NCBI RefSeq assembly: GCF_014645615.1
Contig: NZ_BMMB01000008.1
Span: 310,001-374,000 of the forward strand
Direction of reading: 5' to 3'
DNA from: Paenibacillus hunanensis
GTDB lineage: Bacteria > Bacillota > Bacilli > Paenibacillales > Paenibacillaceae
Length of the DNA: 64,000 nt
Both the position numbers and the translations under genes were made by a program. The notes beneath the pieces are model-generated. The model worked only from the letters and a program-made list of their open reading frames with translations, was not told the DNA's origin and ran no database searches. Shown here one piece after another: positions 52,611-61,526 of this stretch. How positions within the stretch are numbered: position 1 is the first letter of the stretch; each line of letters starts with the position of its first letter.

Positions 52611-53561
52611 ATCGCTGATTCAACCCATTCACATACAGGGCAGAACCGCAATGTTGTGCTGTTTCCCAAGACGCTCGACTTTTATCAGATTGAGCTCACG
52701 CGTATGCTAGAGACCGAACGCTATCATGAAGCGATCGAATTGCTTGAATTTTTACTGCAATGTCAGGGGCAGGATGAGCGCCAGCTGGAAGAGTGGCAAT
52801 CATTGCTCGGCTGGCTGCGAACGACGTTTCCAGAAGCAGCGTACAATGACCGCGAGGCTACCGAGCTAGGCGACGAGGTAGAGCTGGACGAACCGACTCA
52901 TACGCAGGAGCATATGATGCGTGATAAGGTGCGCTTGAAGCAAGCCGAGGATCGTGACTATGAAGAGAAGCTACTACGTACTGCGATGGAGCGCCCCGTA
53001 TCGGAGCGTACATTGCTTGCATTAGAGCAGCTTGCGTATTTGGAGCAGCCTGAGATCGATGAGCAGATCATCGAATGGCTCCAAACGGACACACAGCTTC
53101 ATCCGCTGATTCAGTTCCGCATTTTACAGACGCTACGTCGACGCGGATATCGTGGAAATGTACATTATATGCACCAGCAGGAGCGTATCGATGTAGAAGT
53201 AGAAACGGTTCCGCTTGACCCGACTGAATTTCCGATTCCATTTATTCAGATTCTGGAGCGTGTGGCAGATAAGGCAGAGGTGACTGCGCCGAATCTATTC
53301 TACTTTGCCCAGGAGCTGTGGTCGCAATTCATCATGAGCATCTATGGTACGCAAAATTATCTCTGGATCTCCCGCGGTGATGATGCGGAGATCGATATCT
53401 GGGCAGCAGCGCTGCACCAGACTGTTGCCATGACGCTGGAGGGCACAGCAGATGAAGAAGAGATACGCGGATTGTACGGTGTGACCGACAGTATTCGTTT
53501 TCGCTATGAGCAGGCGCATCGCGCATTGCAGCAGTTCGTTTCCGGGCAGATGCCATGCTAA
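52611..53561 (+). CDS. YsoA-position protein (tetratricopeptide-like), unknown function
   Basis: About 316 residues, soluble, acidic and mainly helical. TPR-like segments include YQIELTRMLETERYHEAIELLEFLLQ. The 3' end of the protein is helical (ADEEEIRGLYGVT...YEQAHRALQQFV). It sits directly upstream of tig, where B. subtilis has ysoA, a TPR protein. Start problem: the in-frame ATG at 52569 overlaps the likely transcription start, whereas a perfect SD (AGGAGG, 52598-52603) lies 7 bp before an in-frame ATC at 52611. I use 52611, and the conventional alternative is 52569. Role probably in the protein-quality-control neighbourhood, by position only. Confidence 0.68.
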   Translation: MADSTHSHTGQNRNVVLFPKTLDFYQIELTRMLETERYHEAIELLEFLLQCQGQDERQLEEWQSLLGWLRTTFPEAAYNDREATELGDEVELDEPTHTQEHMMRDKVRLKQAEDRDYEEKLLRTAMERPVSERTLLALEQLAYLEQPEIDEQIIEWLQTDTQLHPLIQFRILQTLRRRGYRGNVHYMHQQERIDVEVETVPLDPTEFPIPFIQILERVADKAEVTAPNLFYFAQELWSQFIMSIYGTQNYLWISRGDDAEIDIWAAALHQTVAMTLEGTADEEEIRGLYGVTDSIRFRYEQAHRALQQFVSGQMPC

Positions 53562-53730
53562 TCCTGCCCAGTAGCATTGCGGCGATCACAGAAGCTGTGT
53601 TTACCTTTTATTAAGGCAAGAGGGTTACCATAATGCGGAATAAAGCAACGAACGACAGTCGCTTGTTTGCTTCATTCCGAGCTGGATCCCGTAGCTATTT
53701 TCGTTGTACGTAGCAGATAAAGAAACGAAC

Positions 53731-53759
53731 TTGATAAAAAGCGAATAGTTGTATATACT
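53731..53759 (+). promoter_or_regulatory. tig promoter
   Basis: TTGATA (53731-53736), 17 bp, TATACT (53754-53759), a good SigA-type promoter 82 bp before tig. Confidence 0.75.
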
Positions 53760-53841
53760 ATAGTGGTTATTCTGCACGTGAAAACGATACAACTTCATCG
53801 AAATCATTCATGTTAATATTTTTTGGAGGGGAATTCTCGAA

Positions 53842-55155
53842 ATGACAGCAAAATGGGAAAAAACAGAAAAGAACCTTGGCGTTCTTGAAGTAGAAGTAGC
53901 TGCAGAGCGTGTAAGCGCAGCGCTTGATAAAGCATTCAACAAAGTAGCAAAAACATTGAACGTACCAGGCTTCCGTAAAGGTAAAGTACCTCGTTCGATC
54001 TTCGAAGCACGCTTCGGTATCGAAAGCCTGTACAATGATGCAATCGACATCCTGCTGCCGGAAGCATACTCCGAAGCAATCGATGAGACTGACATCTTCC
54101 CGGTTGATCGTCCTGAGATCGAAATCGAGCAATTCGAAAAAGGTCAACCATTCAAATTCAAAGCAAAAGTAACTGTAAAACCAGAAGTTAAACTGGGTGA
54201 ATACAAAGGCGTAGAAGTTCCTGTATCCGCGGTTGAAGTTTCTGAAGAAGACATCAACAGCGAGCTGGAGCGTCTGCAACAGCGTCACGCTGAGCTGTCC
54301 GTAATCGAAGAGGGTGCTGCTGAAAACGGCGACACGGTATCGATCGATTTCGAAGGCTTTGTTGATGGCGAAGCATTTGAAGGTGGACAAGCAGAGCGTT
54401 ACTCCCTGGAGCTGGGCTCTAACTCCTTCATCCCAGGTTTTGAAGATCAAGTAGTTGGCATGGCTACTGGCGACTTCAAAGACGTAACGGTAACATTCCC
54501 AGAAACATACCATGCAACTGAACTGGCTGGTAAAGAAGCAGTATTCAAAGTGAAACTGCACGAAATCAAACGCAAAAACCTGCCAGCACTGGACGATGAG
54601 TTTGCGAAGGATGTTAGCGAATTCGACACACTGGACGAATTCAAAGCAGACCTGAAACAACAAATCGCTTCCCGTAAAGAAAACGAAGTAAAAGCTGCAA
54701 AAGAGGCTGCTGCTGTAGAAAAAGCGGCTGAAAATGCAGAAATCGAAATTCCAGATGCAATGGTGAATTCCGAAACCGAAAACATGGTTCGTGACTTCGA
54801 CAACCGTCTGCGTCAACAAGGTATGAACCTGGAAATGTACACTAGCTTCTCCGGTCAAACAACAGATGACCTGAAAGAGCAAATGAAAGAAGAAGCTGCA
54901 AAACGTGTACGTAACAACCTCGTTCTGGAGCAAATCGCAAAAGAAGAAAACATCGAAGTTTCTGAAGACGAAGTAAGTGCAGAGCTGGAGAAAATGGCTT
55001 CCCAATTCCAGCGCAGTGCAGAGGAAGTTCGCAGCATTCTGGCAGCGAACGGTTCCCTTGCAAGCCTGTCCGAAGAAATCAAACTGCGTAAAACAATCGA
55101 TCTGCTGGTTGATAACAGCAAAGAAGTTGAAGCAGTGGCTGAAAAAGCTGAGTGA
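53842..55155 (+). CDS. tig: Trigger factor
   Basis: A 437-residue ribosome-associated chaperone and peptidyl-prolyl isomerase. The ribosome-docking signature is NVPGFRKGKVPRS (~40-52). The central FKBP domain has GDTVSIDFEGFVDGEAF and NSFIPGFEDQVVGM. The C-terminal arms (~250-437) are Glu/Lys-rich helices. GGAGGGG lies 10 bp upstream. Codon use is strongly biased to highly expressed codons. That bias also leaves the whole antisense strand open, which I regard as an artefact. Confidence 0.97.
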   Translation: MTAKWEKTEKNLGVLEVEVAAERVSAALDKAFNKVAKTLNVPGFRKGKVPRSIFEARFGIESLYNDAIDILLPEAYSEAIDETDIFPVDRPEIEIEQFEKGQPFKFKAKVTVKPEVKLGEYKGVEVPVSAVEVSEEDINSELERLQQRHAELSVIEEGAAENGDTVSIDFEGFVDGEAFEGGQAERYSLELGSNSFIPGFEDQVVGMATGDFKDVTVTFPETYHATELAGKEAVFKVKLHEIKRKNLPALDDEFAKDVSEFDTLDEFKADLKQQIASRKENEVKAAKEAAAVEKAAENAEIEIPDAMVNSETENMVRDFDNRLRQQGMNLEMYTSFSGQTTDDLKEQMKEEAAKRVRNNLVLEQIAKEENIEVSEDEVSAELEKMASQFQRSAEEVRSILAANGSLASLSEEIKLRKTIDLLVDNSKEVEAVAEKAE

Positions 55156-55198
55156 TTTCAAACTTCATAATCCGGTAGCGTCTTTTGCTACCATTTGG

Positions 55199-55232
55199 AA
55201 TAAGGCACGTATTACTTGCGTGCCTTATTTTT
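55199..55232 (+). terminator. Terminator of tig
   Basis: AATAAGGCACG and CGTGCCTTATT form an 11-bp stem, followed by TTT. Confidence 0.9.
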
Positions 55233-55329
55233 ACCTATATATGGACATAAAACGTAGCGCATAATCTGTATCTTCATCGCGTTCCTTCATTTGTTCATTA
55301 ATATTTTCCAAATCTTTACCTTTGAAAAA

Positions 55330-55358
55330 ATGACATGGGACAGTGTACATGTTAAAAT
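55330..55358 (+). promoter_or_regulatory. clpP promoter
   Basis: ATGACA (55330-55335), 17 bp, TAAAAT (55353-55358). No convincing CtsR heptad repeat is visible here. Confidence 0.55.
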
Positions 55359-55425
55359 AGGAACTGCATCGTATTTTAAAGTACTATCTGTCGTCATATT
55401 CCTGGATAAGAAAGAGGTTGGTTGT

Positions 55426-56016
55426 ATGAGTCTGGTACCTATGGTTGTTGAACAAACCAGTAGAGGTGAACGATCTTACGATATTTACTCAAGATTACTC
55501 AAGGACCGTATTATTTTCCTGAATACGGCAATCGATGATCATGTAGCCAATCTTGTTATTGCACAATTACTATTTCTCGCTGCCGAAGATCCGGAGAAGG
55601 ATATTCATTTGTATATCAACTCGCCGGGTGGTTCTGTTACGGCAGGGATGGGTATTTACGATACAATGCAATTTGTGAAGCCAGATGTCTCCACGATTTG
55701 CATGGGGATGGCTGCAAGTATGGGCTCGCTCCTGCTCACAGCAGGTGCACCAGGCAAGCGTTTTGCGTTGCCTAACAGCGAAGTTATGATTCACCAGCCG
55801 CTTGGCGGCATCAGTGGACAGGCGTCCGACATGAAGATTCATGCAGAATGGATCATCAAGACGCGTCAGAAGCTGAACCAGATTTACGTGGAGCGCACAG
55901 GCCAGTCGCTGGACAAAATCGAACGTGATACCGATCGCGACTACTTCCTTGATGCAGAGGATGCAAAAGCATACGGCTTGATCGATCAGGTGATTACCCG
56001 TCCGCTCACAAGCTAA
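55426..56016 (+). CDS. clpP: ATP-dependent Clp protease proteolytic subunit
   Basis: A 196-residue serine protease forming the ClpP tetradecamer. The catalytic triad is Ser98 (MGMAASMGS), His123 (MIHQPLGG) and the Asp in RDTDRDYFLDAEDA (~residue 172). Start: ATG at 55426 with AAAGAGG 9 bp upstream. The mature N-terminus after MSLVP fits processing of other ClpPs. It is directly followed by clpX, 14 bp apart, so protease and unfoldase are co-expressed. Confidence 0.97.
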   Translation: MSLVPMVVEQTSRGERSYDIYSRLLKDRIIFLNTAIDDHVANLVIAQLLFLAAEDPEKDIHLYINSPGGSVTAGMGIYDTMQFVKPDVSTICMGMAASMGSLLLTAGAPGKRFALPNSEVMIHQPLGGISGQASDMKIHAEWIIKTRQKLNQIYVERTGQSLDKIERDTDRDYFLDAEDAKAYGLIDQVITRPLTS

Positions 56017-56030
56017 AAAGGGGTGTAAAC

Positions 56031-57287
56031 ATGTTTAAATTCAACGATGAAAAAGGACAGTTGAAATGTTCCTTTTGCGGCAAATCTCAGGATCAAGTCC
56101 GCAAACTGGTAGCAGGTCCTGGTGTATATATATGCGATGAGTGTATTGAACTGTGCACAGAAATCGTAGAGGAGGAGCTCGGTCACGAAGAAGAGCTCGA
56201 TCTGAAGGATATTCCGAAGCCACAGGAAATTCGCTCCATTCTTGACCAGTACGTTATCGGTCAGGATCAAGCGAAAAAATCCTTGTCCGTAGCGGTATAC
56301 AACCACTACAAACGTGTGAACACACAAAGCAAGATCGAAGATGTTGAGCTGCAAAAAAGTAACATTATGCTCGTAGGACCGACAGGTTCCGGTAAAACGC
56401 TGCTTGCACAAACAATGGCTCGCATTTTGAATGTTCCGTTTGCAATTGCAGATGCAACTTCCCTGACGGAAGCCGGCTATGTCGGTGAAGACGTGGAAAA
56501 CATCCTGCTCAAGCTCATTCAAGCTGCTGACTATGATGTGGAAAAAGCAGAACGTGGCATTATTTATATTGATGAAATTGATAAGGTTGCACGCAAATCC
56601 GAGAATCCGTCCATTACACGTGACGTATCTGGTGAAGGCGTACAGCAAGCCCTGCTGAAAATTCTGGAAGGTACAGTTGCTTCTGTTCCGCCACAAGGTG
56701 GACGTAAGCACCCGCATCAAGAATTTATTCAGATCGATACAACGAACATTCTGTTCATCGTTGGTGGTGCGTTTGACGGACTGGAGCAGTACATCAAACG
56801 TCGTATCGGTAAAAAAGTTATCGGCTTTAGCTCCGATAATCAGGGTCAAAAAGACCTGAAACCAGGTGAGTACCTGAGCATGGTACTGCCAGAAGATTTG
56901 CTGAAATTCGGTCTGATTCCGGAGTTCGTAGGTCGTCTGCCAGTGATCTCCGCTCTGGAGCCACTGGATGAAGAGACGCTGGTACGTATCCTGTCCGAAC
57001 CGAAAAATGCGCTGACCAAGCAGTATTCCAAAATGCTGGAAATGGACAACGTAGAGCTCGTATTCGAACCAGGTGCGCTGCAAGCGATCGCTCGCGAAGC
57101 AATCAAGCGTAACACAGGTGCGCGTGGTCTGCGTGCGATCATCGAAGGCATTATGCTGGACGTGATGTACGAAGTGCCATCCCGTGACGATGTGACTCGC
57201 TGTGTGATCACAGAGCAGGTTGTGGAGAGCAAGGTTGTACCTGAGCTCCAGACCGGCAAAGATAAAAAACAAGAAGAAAGCGCCTAA
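56031..57287 (+). CDS. clpX: ClpX unfoldase, ATP-binding subunit of ClpXP
   Basis: A 418-residue AAA+ unfoldase. The N-terminal zinc site is Cys13, Cys16, Cys35 and Cys38. Walker A is GPTGSGKT (~residue 118), and Walker B is IIYIDEIDKVA. The IGF loop that docks ClpP is visible as KKVIGFSSD, and sensor II is RNTGARGLR. It recognises substrates and feeds them to ClpP. AAGGGGTG lies 8 bp upstream. Its strongly biased codon use leaves the antisense strand open. Confidence 0.97.
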   Translation: MFKFNDEKGQLKCSFCGKSQDQVRKLVAGPGVYICDECIELCTEIVEEELGHEEELDLKDIPKPQEIRSILDQYVIGQDQAKKSLSVAVYNHYKRVNTQSKIEDVELQKSNIMLVGPTGSGKTLLAQTMARILNVPFAIADATSLTEAGYVGEDVENILLKLIQAADYDVEKAERGIIYIDEIDKVARKSENPSITRDVSGEGVQQALLKILEGTVASVPPQGGRKHPHQEFIQIDTTNILFIVGGAFDGLEQYIKRRIGKKVIGFSSDNQGQKDLKPGEYLSMVLPEDLLKFGLIPEFVGRLPVISALEPLDEETLVRILSEPKNALTKQYSKMLEMDNVELVFEPGALQAIAREAIKRNTGARGLRAIIEGIMLDVMYEVPSRDDVTRCVITEQVVESKVVPELQTGKDKKQEESA

Positions 57288-57295
57288 GCGTATAC

Positions 57296-57361
57296 GGCAT
57301 CGTGGGATACAGTGTTCATAACGGTATGAACGGACTCACGATGCCGCCGCTTTGTGCGGCT
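57296..57361 (+). other. Multi-hairpin spacer between clpX and ispG
   Basis: GGCATCGTG (57296-57304) pairs with CACGATGCC (57337-57345) around an inner GTTCAT/ATGAAC stem. GCCGC-tttgt-GCGGC follows (57346-57360). No T-run follows, so it is not a classical terminator. It may protect the clpPX mRNA or allow partial readthrough into ispG. Confidence 0.6.
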
Positions 57362-57462
57362 CTTCTGTATGTATAGATGTATACAACATTGCGCCGGCCT
57401 TTTTCCTTTTGCAGGATAAAGGCTGGTTTGCAATTAAGCCCACATGCAAGGGAGAAGAAACC

Positions 57463-58584
57463 ATGTTTTTGAGAGAAAACACGAGACCTGTCAAAGTTGG
57501 CGACCTGACAATTGGTGGCAACAATGAAGTTATCATCCAAAGTATGTGTACGACCAAAACGGCAGATGTCGAGGCAACTGTAGCCGAAATTTTGCGTTTG
57601 GAAGAAGCAGGCTGTCAGGTTGTCCGCGTAACGGTCAACAATGAAGAAGCTGCTGCTGCAATCAAGGAAATCAAGAAGCGCATTCATATTCCACTCGTAG
57701 CGGATATTCACTTCAACTACAAGCTGGCATTGATGGCGATCGAAAACGGTATCGATAAAGTTCGGATTAACCCGGGTAATATCGGTAAACGTGAAAAGGT
57801 CGAAGCGGTTGTGCGTGCATGTAAAGAGAAAAATATTCCGATTCGTATCGGTGTGAATGCAGGTTCGCTCGAAAACCATTTGCTGGAGAAATACGGCTAT
57901 CCAACACCAGAAGCAATGGTTGAAAGTGCGCTGTATCATATCGGTATTCTGGAAGAGCTGGACTTCCACGATATTATCGTATCGTTGAAAGCATCTGATG
58001 TACCGATGGCGATTGCTGCCTACAGCAAAGCAGCCGAAGTAATCAAGTACCCACTGCATCTTGGTATTACCGAAGCAGGAACACTGCATTCCGGTACAAT
58101 CAAGAGTGCTGCGGGTATCGGTGCATTGCTGTCGATGGGAATTGGTTCAACCGTACGTATCTCGCTGAGTGCGGATCCGGTTGAGGAAGTGAAGGTAGCG
58201 CGTGAGCTGCTGAAAACATTTGGTCTGATCTCTAACGCAGCTACACTCGTCTCCTGCCCAACCTGCGGACGTTTGGATATCGATCTGTTTTCGATTGCGA
58301 ACGAGGTAGAGGAGTATATCTCCAAGCTGAAGGTACCTATTAAAGTATCGGTACTTGGCTGTGCGGTTAACGGCCCAGGCGAAGCCAAAGAAGCAGACAT
58401 CGGTATCGCCGGTGCACGTGGTGAAGGCTTGCTATTCCGTTACGGTAAAATGATCCGTAAAGTACCGGAGGCTGACATGGTACAGGAGCTGAAAAAGGAA
58501 ATCGACGCGATCGTTGAAGCCTTCGAAGCAACTGGCAAAATCCCGGGTCGCGAAGAACGCCATCAGCCCGCTGTCCAATCCTGA
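57463..58584 (+). CDS. ispG: 4-Hydroxy-3-methylbut-2-en-1-yl diphosphate synthase
   Basis: A 373-residue [4Fe-4S] enzyme of the MEP isoprenoid pathway, converting MEcPP to HMBPP with flavodoxin or ferredoxin electrons. The N-terminal TIM barrel has NEVIIQSMCTTKTADVEAT. The C-terminal cluster cysteines are in SCPTCGRLD and GCAVNGPGEAKEADIG. AAGGGAGAAG precedes the ATG at 57463. It lies between clpX and lonA, where B. subtilis carries lonB, which is absent here. Confidence 0.96.
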   Translation: MFLRENTRPVKVGDLTIGGNNEVIIQSMCTTKTADVEATVAEILRLEEAGCQVVRVTVNNEEAAAAIKEIKKRIHIPLVADIHFNYKLALMAIENGIDKVRINPGNIGKREKVEAVVRACKEKNIPIRIGVNAGSLENHLLEKYGYPTPEAMVESALYHIGILEELDFHDIIVSLKASDVPMAIAAYSKAAEVIKYPLHLGITEAGTLHSGTIKSAAGIGALLSMGIGSTVRISLSADPVEEVKVARELLKTFGLISNAATLVSCPTCGRLDIDLFSIANEVEEYISKLKVPIKVSVLGCAVNGPGEAKEADIGIAGARGEGLLFRYGKMIRKVPEADMVQELKKEIDAIVEAFEATGKIPGREERHQPAVQS

Positions 58585-58624
58585 TTAAAAGATCAAAATT
58601 GGACTACTTAAATTGGTTGTATCA

Positions 58625-58680
58625 AGTGTTAGCGATCTCCTAACACGAGGTGCAATAAAAAGTGATTTTTGCGAAGCAAA
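58625..58680 (+). repeat. Dispersed repeat B, copy 1
   Basis: 56 bp starting AGTGTTAGCGATCTCC, containing the GTGTTAG/CTAACAC hairpin, then AAAAAGTGATTTTTGCGAAG. It matches 62564-62619 with only 3 differences. Here it continues into a TTGCGAAG-caaa-CTTCGCAA hairpin and TTTTTAT. It lies 41 bp after the ispG stop. Confidence 0.85.
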
Positions 58681-58712
58681 CTTCGCAACAGATTTTTATC
58701 CTATATATAATC

Positions 58713-58754
58713 AAAGGATACTGATGAATACTCGTTCATCAGTATCCTTTTTAT
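58713..58754 (+). terminator. Terminator after ispG
   Basis: AAAGGATACTGATGAA and TTCATCAGTATCCTTT form a 16-bp stem, followed by TT. The 58755-59110 stretch holds no supported gene, only the presumed lonA promoter region. Confidence 0.9.
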
Positions 58755-59131
58755 ATGGATAAGTTTAAACAAACAAGTGGATCAAAACGATGACGCAATA
58801 GCTAGATACAGAAGCATAGCAGGATAGCCCAAAAATAGAATCTCAATCCATACTGCTTTTTCCTCAATGATTGGTGTTTCGATGGGATATTTGATAAACT
58901 AGGGCTTATACGCAAACTCATAAAATGGTCTGAGTTGATTTTCGTTATTTCTCAGGTCGGTTGGGGAGGATATTGCGATCGGTGTGCGCATATTCGTATG
59001 CGGCGAGTAGCCCGGAACGGGGCTTGTTCCTTTAGTTCTTATCAGAGTGCTTAAAGCTTTATCGCATCTAATCGCATACACGCTAACTATATACGCAGTA
59101 CGATACGCACATTACAGGAGGTAAGAAAGCG

Positions 59132-61468
59132 ATGGGACCACATAAAAATAAGGCGCGTCGTTTTCCTTTGCTGCCTTTAAGAGGACTGCTCGTCTATCCA
59201 AGCATGGTGCTTCATCTGGATGTCGGGCGAGATAAATCCGTAAAGGCTCTAGAAAAGGCGATGGTGGATGATAATCTGATTCTGCTCTGCTCTCAGTCTG
59301 AAGTGAATATTGAGGAACCGAGTGAGGATGAGATTTTCAGAATCGGTACGATAGCTAAAGTCAGACAGATGCTCAAGCTGCCTAACGGTACGATTCGAGT
59401 GCTGGTTGAAGGCTTGGAGCGTGCTGAGATTCTGGAATATACAGAGAATGATGAATTTTACGAGGTTCAGGCGCGTGAGCTGTCCGAGGTAGAGACGAAC
59501 GACCCTGAGGTCTTTGCCCTGATGCGCACCGTATTGAATGAGTTTGAGCATTATATCAATCTGTCGAAAAAGGTAACGCCAGAGACGATGGCTGCTGTGT
59601 CTGATATCGAGGAGCCTGGACGCCTTGCGGATGTGATCACAAGTCATCTGGTGATCAAGATCAAGGATAAGCAGCATATTTTAGAAGCGATTGAGGTACG
59701 TACTCGACTGGAACGTCTGCTGGACATTTTGCATAGTGAGCGCGAAGTGCTGGAGCTGGAACGCAAAATTAGCCAGCGCGTGAAAAAGCAAATGGAAAAG
59801 ACGCAGCGTGAGTATTATCTGCGTGAGCAGATGAAAGCGATCCAGAAGGAGCTTGGAGAGAAGGAAGGACGTGCTGGCGAAGCGGAGGAGCTGCGTGCGC
59901 AACTAGCTGAGCTGACCGTACCGGAGAAGGTGCTGGAGAAGATCGAGAAAGAAATCGATCGTCTGGAAAAAACGCCTGCCAATTCTGCGGAGGGCGGGAT
60001 TATTCGCAACTATCTGGATTGGCTGCTTAGTCTGCCATGGGATCAGCGCACAACGGATGATCTGGATTTGAAGCATGCAGAGGATATTTTGAATGCGGAT
60101 CATTATGGTCTGGATAAGCCCAAGGAACGCGTGCTTGAATATCTGGCAGTACAAAAACTGGTTAAGAAGCTTAAAGGCCCTATTCTCTGTCTTGTCGGCC
60201 CTCCGGGTGTTGGTAAAACGTCGCTGGCACGCTCGATTGCCAAGTCGCTTGGGCGTGAGTTTGTACGCATTTCGCTTGGTGGTGTACGAGATGAGGCAGA
60301 GATTCGTGGTCACCGTCGTACGTATGTAGGTGCGATGCCAGGTCGTATCATTCAAGGTATGCGTAATGCCGGCAGTATGAATCCGGTGTTCCTTCTGGAT
60401 GAGATCGATAAAATGGCATCTGACTTCCGTGGTGATCCATCTGCGGCATTGCTTGAAGTGCTTGATCCAGAGCAAAACAATACATTTAGCGATCATTTTG
60501 TCGAAGTTCCGTTCGATCTCTCTAATGTGATGTTTGTAACGACAGCGAATAGTGTACAGAGCATTCCAAGACCGCTGCTCGATCGGATGGAAATGCTGTA
60601 CATTCCGGGCTATACAGAGCTGGAGAAGCTACAGATTGGTAAGCAATATTTGCTGCCAAAGCAGACAGAAGAGCATGGCTTGACTGAGGAACAGCTTGAA
60701 GTAGGCGAAGATACACTGCTCAAGGTAATCCGTGAATATACACGCGAATCCGGTGTGCGTAATCTGGAGCAACAGATCGCAGCGCTCTGCCGTAAGGCTG
60801 CCCGTGCAATCGTTGGAGAAGAGAAGGACAAAGTCGTGATTACTCCAGACGATGTGAAGGACTTCCTCGGCACGCCAAAATTCCGTTATGGTCTGATCGA
60901 AAAGGAAAATCAGATCGGTAGTGTAACCGGGCTGGCATGGACAGAGGTTGGCGGTGAGACGCTGACTATTGAAGTGACCGTTGTACCGGGGAGCGGCAAG
61001 CTAATGCTGACGGGTAAGCTGGGCGATGTGATGAAGGAGTCCGCACAGGCGGCATTCAGCTACACACGTTCCAAAGCCGCAGAGCTAGGTATTGCAACTG
61101 ATTTCCATGAGAAAAATGATATTCATATTCACATTCCTGAAGGTGCGATTCCTAAGGATGGGCCATCAGCAGGAATCACGATTGCAACAGCATTGATCTC
61201 TGCCTTAACGGGTCGTCACGTATCCAAAGAAGTAGCGATGACAGGTGAGATTACATTGCGCGGACGTGTGCTGCCGATTGGCGGCTTGAAGGAAAAGACG
61301 CTCGCAGCGCATCGTGCAGGCTACAAAAAAATTCTGCTACCGCAGGATAACGAACGTGATTTGAAGGATATTCCGGCAAGCATCAAGGATGAACTGACCC
61401 TTGTGCCGGTTGCTCATATGGATCAGGTGCTGGAGCACGCGCTGGTTCAGAAAAGCGGACTGCATTAG
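59132..61468 (+). CDS. lonA: ATP-dependent protease Lon
   Basis: A 778-residue AAA+ serine-lysine protease. The LAN substrate-binding domain is at ~10-205 (FPLLPLRGLLVYPSMVLHLDV), and a coiled coil at ~205-300. Walker A is GPPGVGKTSLARS (~355). The proteolytic domain has catalytic Ser679 (PKDGPSAGIT) and the Lys in GGLKEKTLAAH (~722). CAGGAGG precedes the ATG. Upstream of ysxC as in B. subtilis. Confidence 0.96.
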   Translation: MGPHKNKARRFPLLPLRGLLVYPSMVLHLDVGRDKSVKALEKAMVDDNLILLCSQSEVNIEEPSEDEIFRIGTIAKVRQMLKLPNGTIRVLVEGLERAEILEYTENDEFYEVQARELSEVETNDPEVFALMRTVLNEFEHYINLSKKVTPETMAAVSDIEEPGRLADVITSHLVIKIKDKQHILEAIEVRTRLERLLDILHSEREVLELERKISQRVKKQMEKTQREYYLREQMKAIQKELGEKEGRAGEAEELRAQLAELTVPEKVLEKIEKEIDRLEKTPANSAEGGIIRNYLDWLLSLPWDQRTTDDLDLKHAEDILNADHYGLDKPKERVLEYLAVQKLVKKLKGPILCLVGPPGVGKTSLARSIAKSLGREFVRISLGGVRDEAEIRGHRRTYVGAMPGRIIQGMRNAGSMNPVFLLDEIDKMASDFRGDPSAALLEVLDPEQNNTFSDHFVEVPFDLSNVMFVTTANSVQSIPRPLLDRMEMLYIPGYTELEKLQIGKQYLLPKQTEEHGLTEEQLEVGEDTLLKVIREYTRESGVRNLEQQIAALCRKAARAIVGEEKDKVVITPDDVKDFLGTPKFRYGLIEKENQIGSVTGLAWTEVGGETLTIEVTVVPGSGKLMLTGKLGDVMKESAQAAFSYTRSKAAELGIATDFHEKNDIHIHIPEGAIPKDGPSAGITIATALISALTGRHVSKEVAMTGEITLRGRVLPIGGLKEKTLAAHRAGYKKILLPQDNERDLKDIPASIKDELTLVPVAHMDQVLEHALVQKSGLH

Positions 61469-61526
61469 TGGAAGCCCGGCTGTTAGCTGGGAACGCGCCA
61501 CGTAGAACAGGAAGGAAATGAATCGA

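Noticed and set aside
53767..55161. 464-codon open frame antisense to the whole of tig
   Set aside because: It mirrors tig exactly, is rich in Phe and Cys, has no ribosome binding site and arises from tig's strongly biased codon use. Similar antisense frames lie opposite clpX (56013-57272) and ispG (57316-58089).
55290..55425. CtsR operator before clpP
   Set aside because: No tandem GGTCAAA-type heptads could be found near the promoter.
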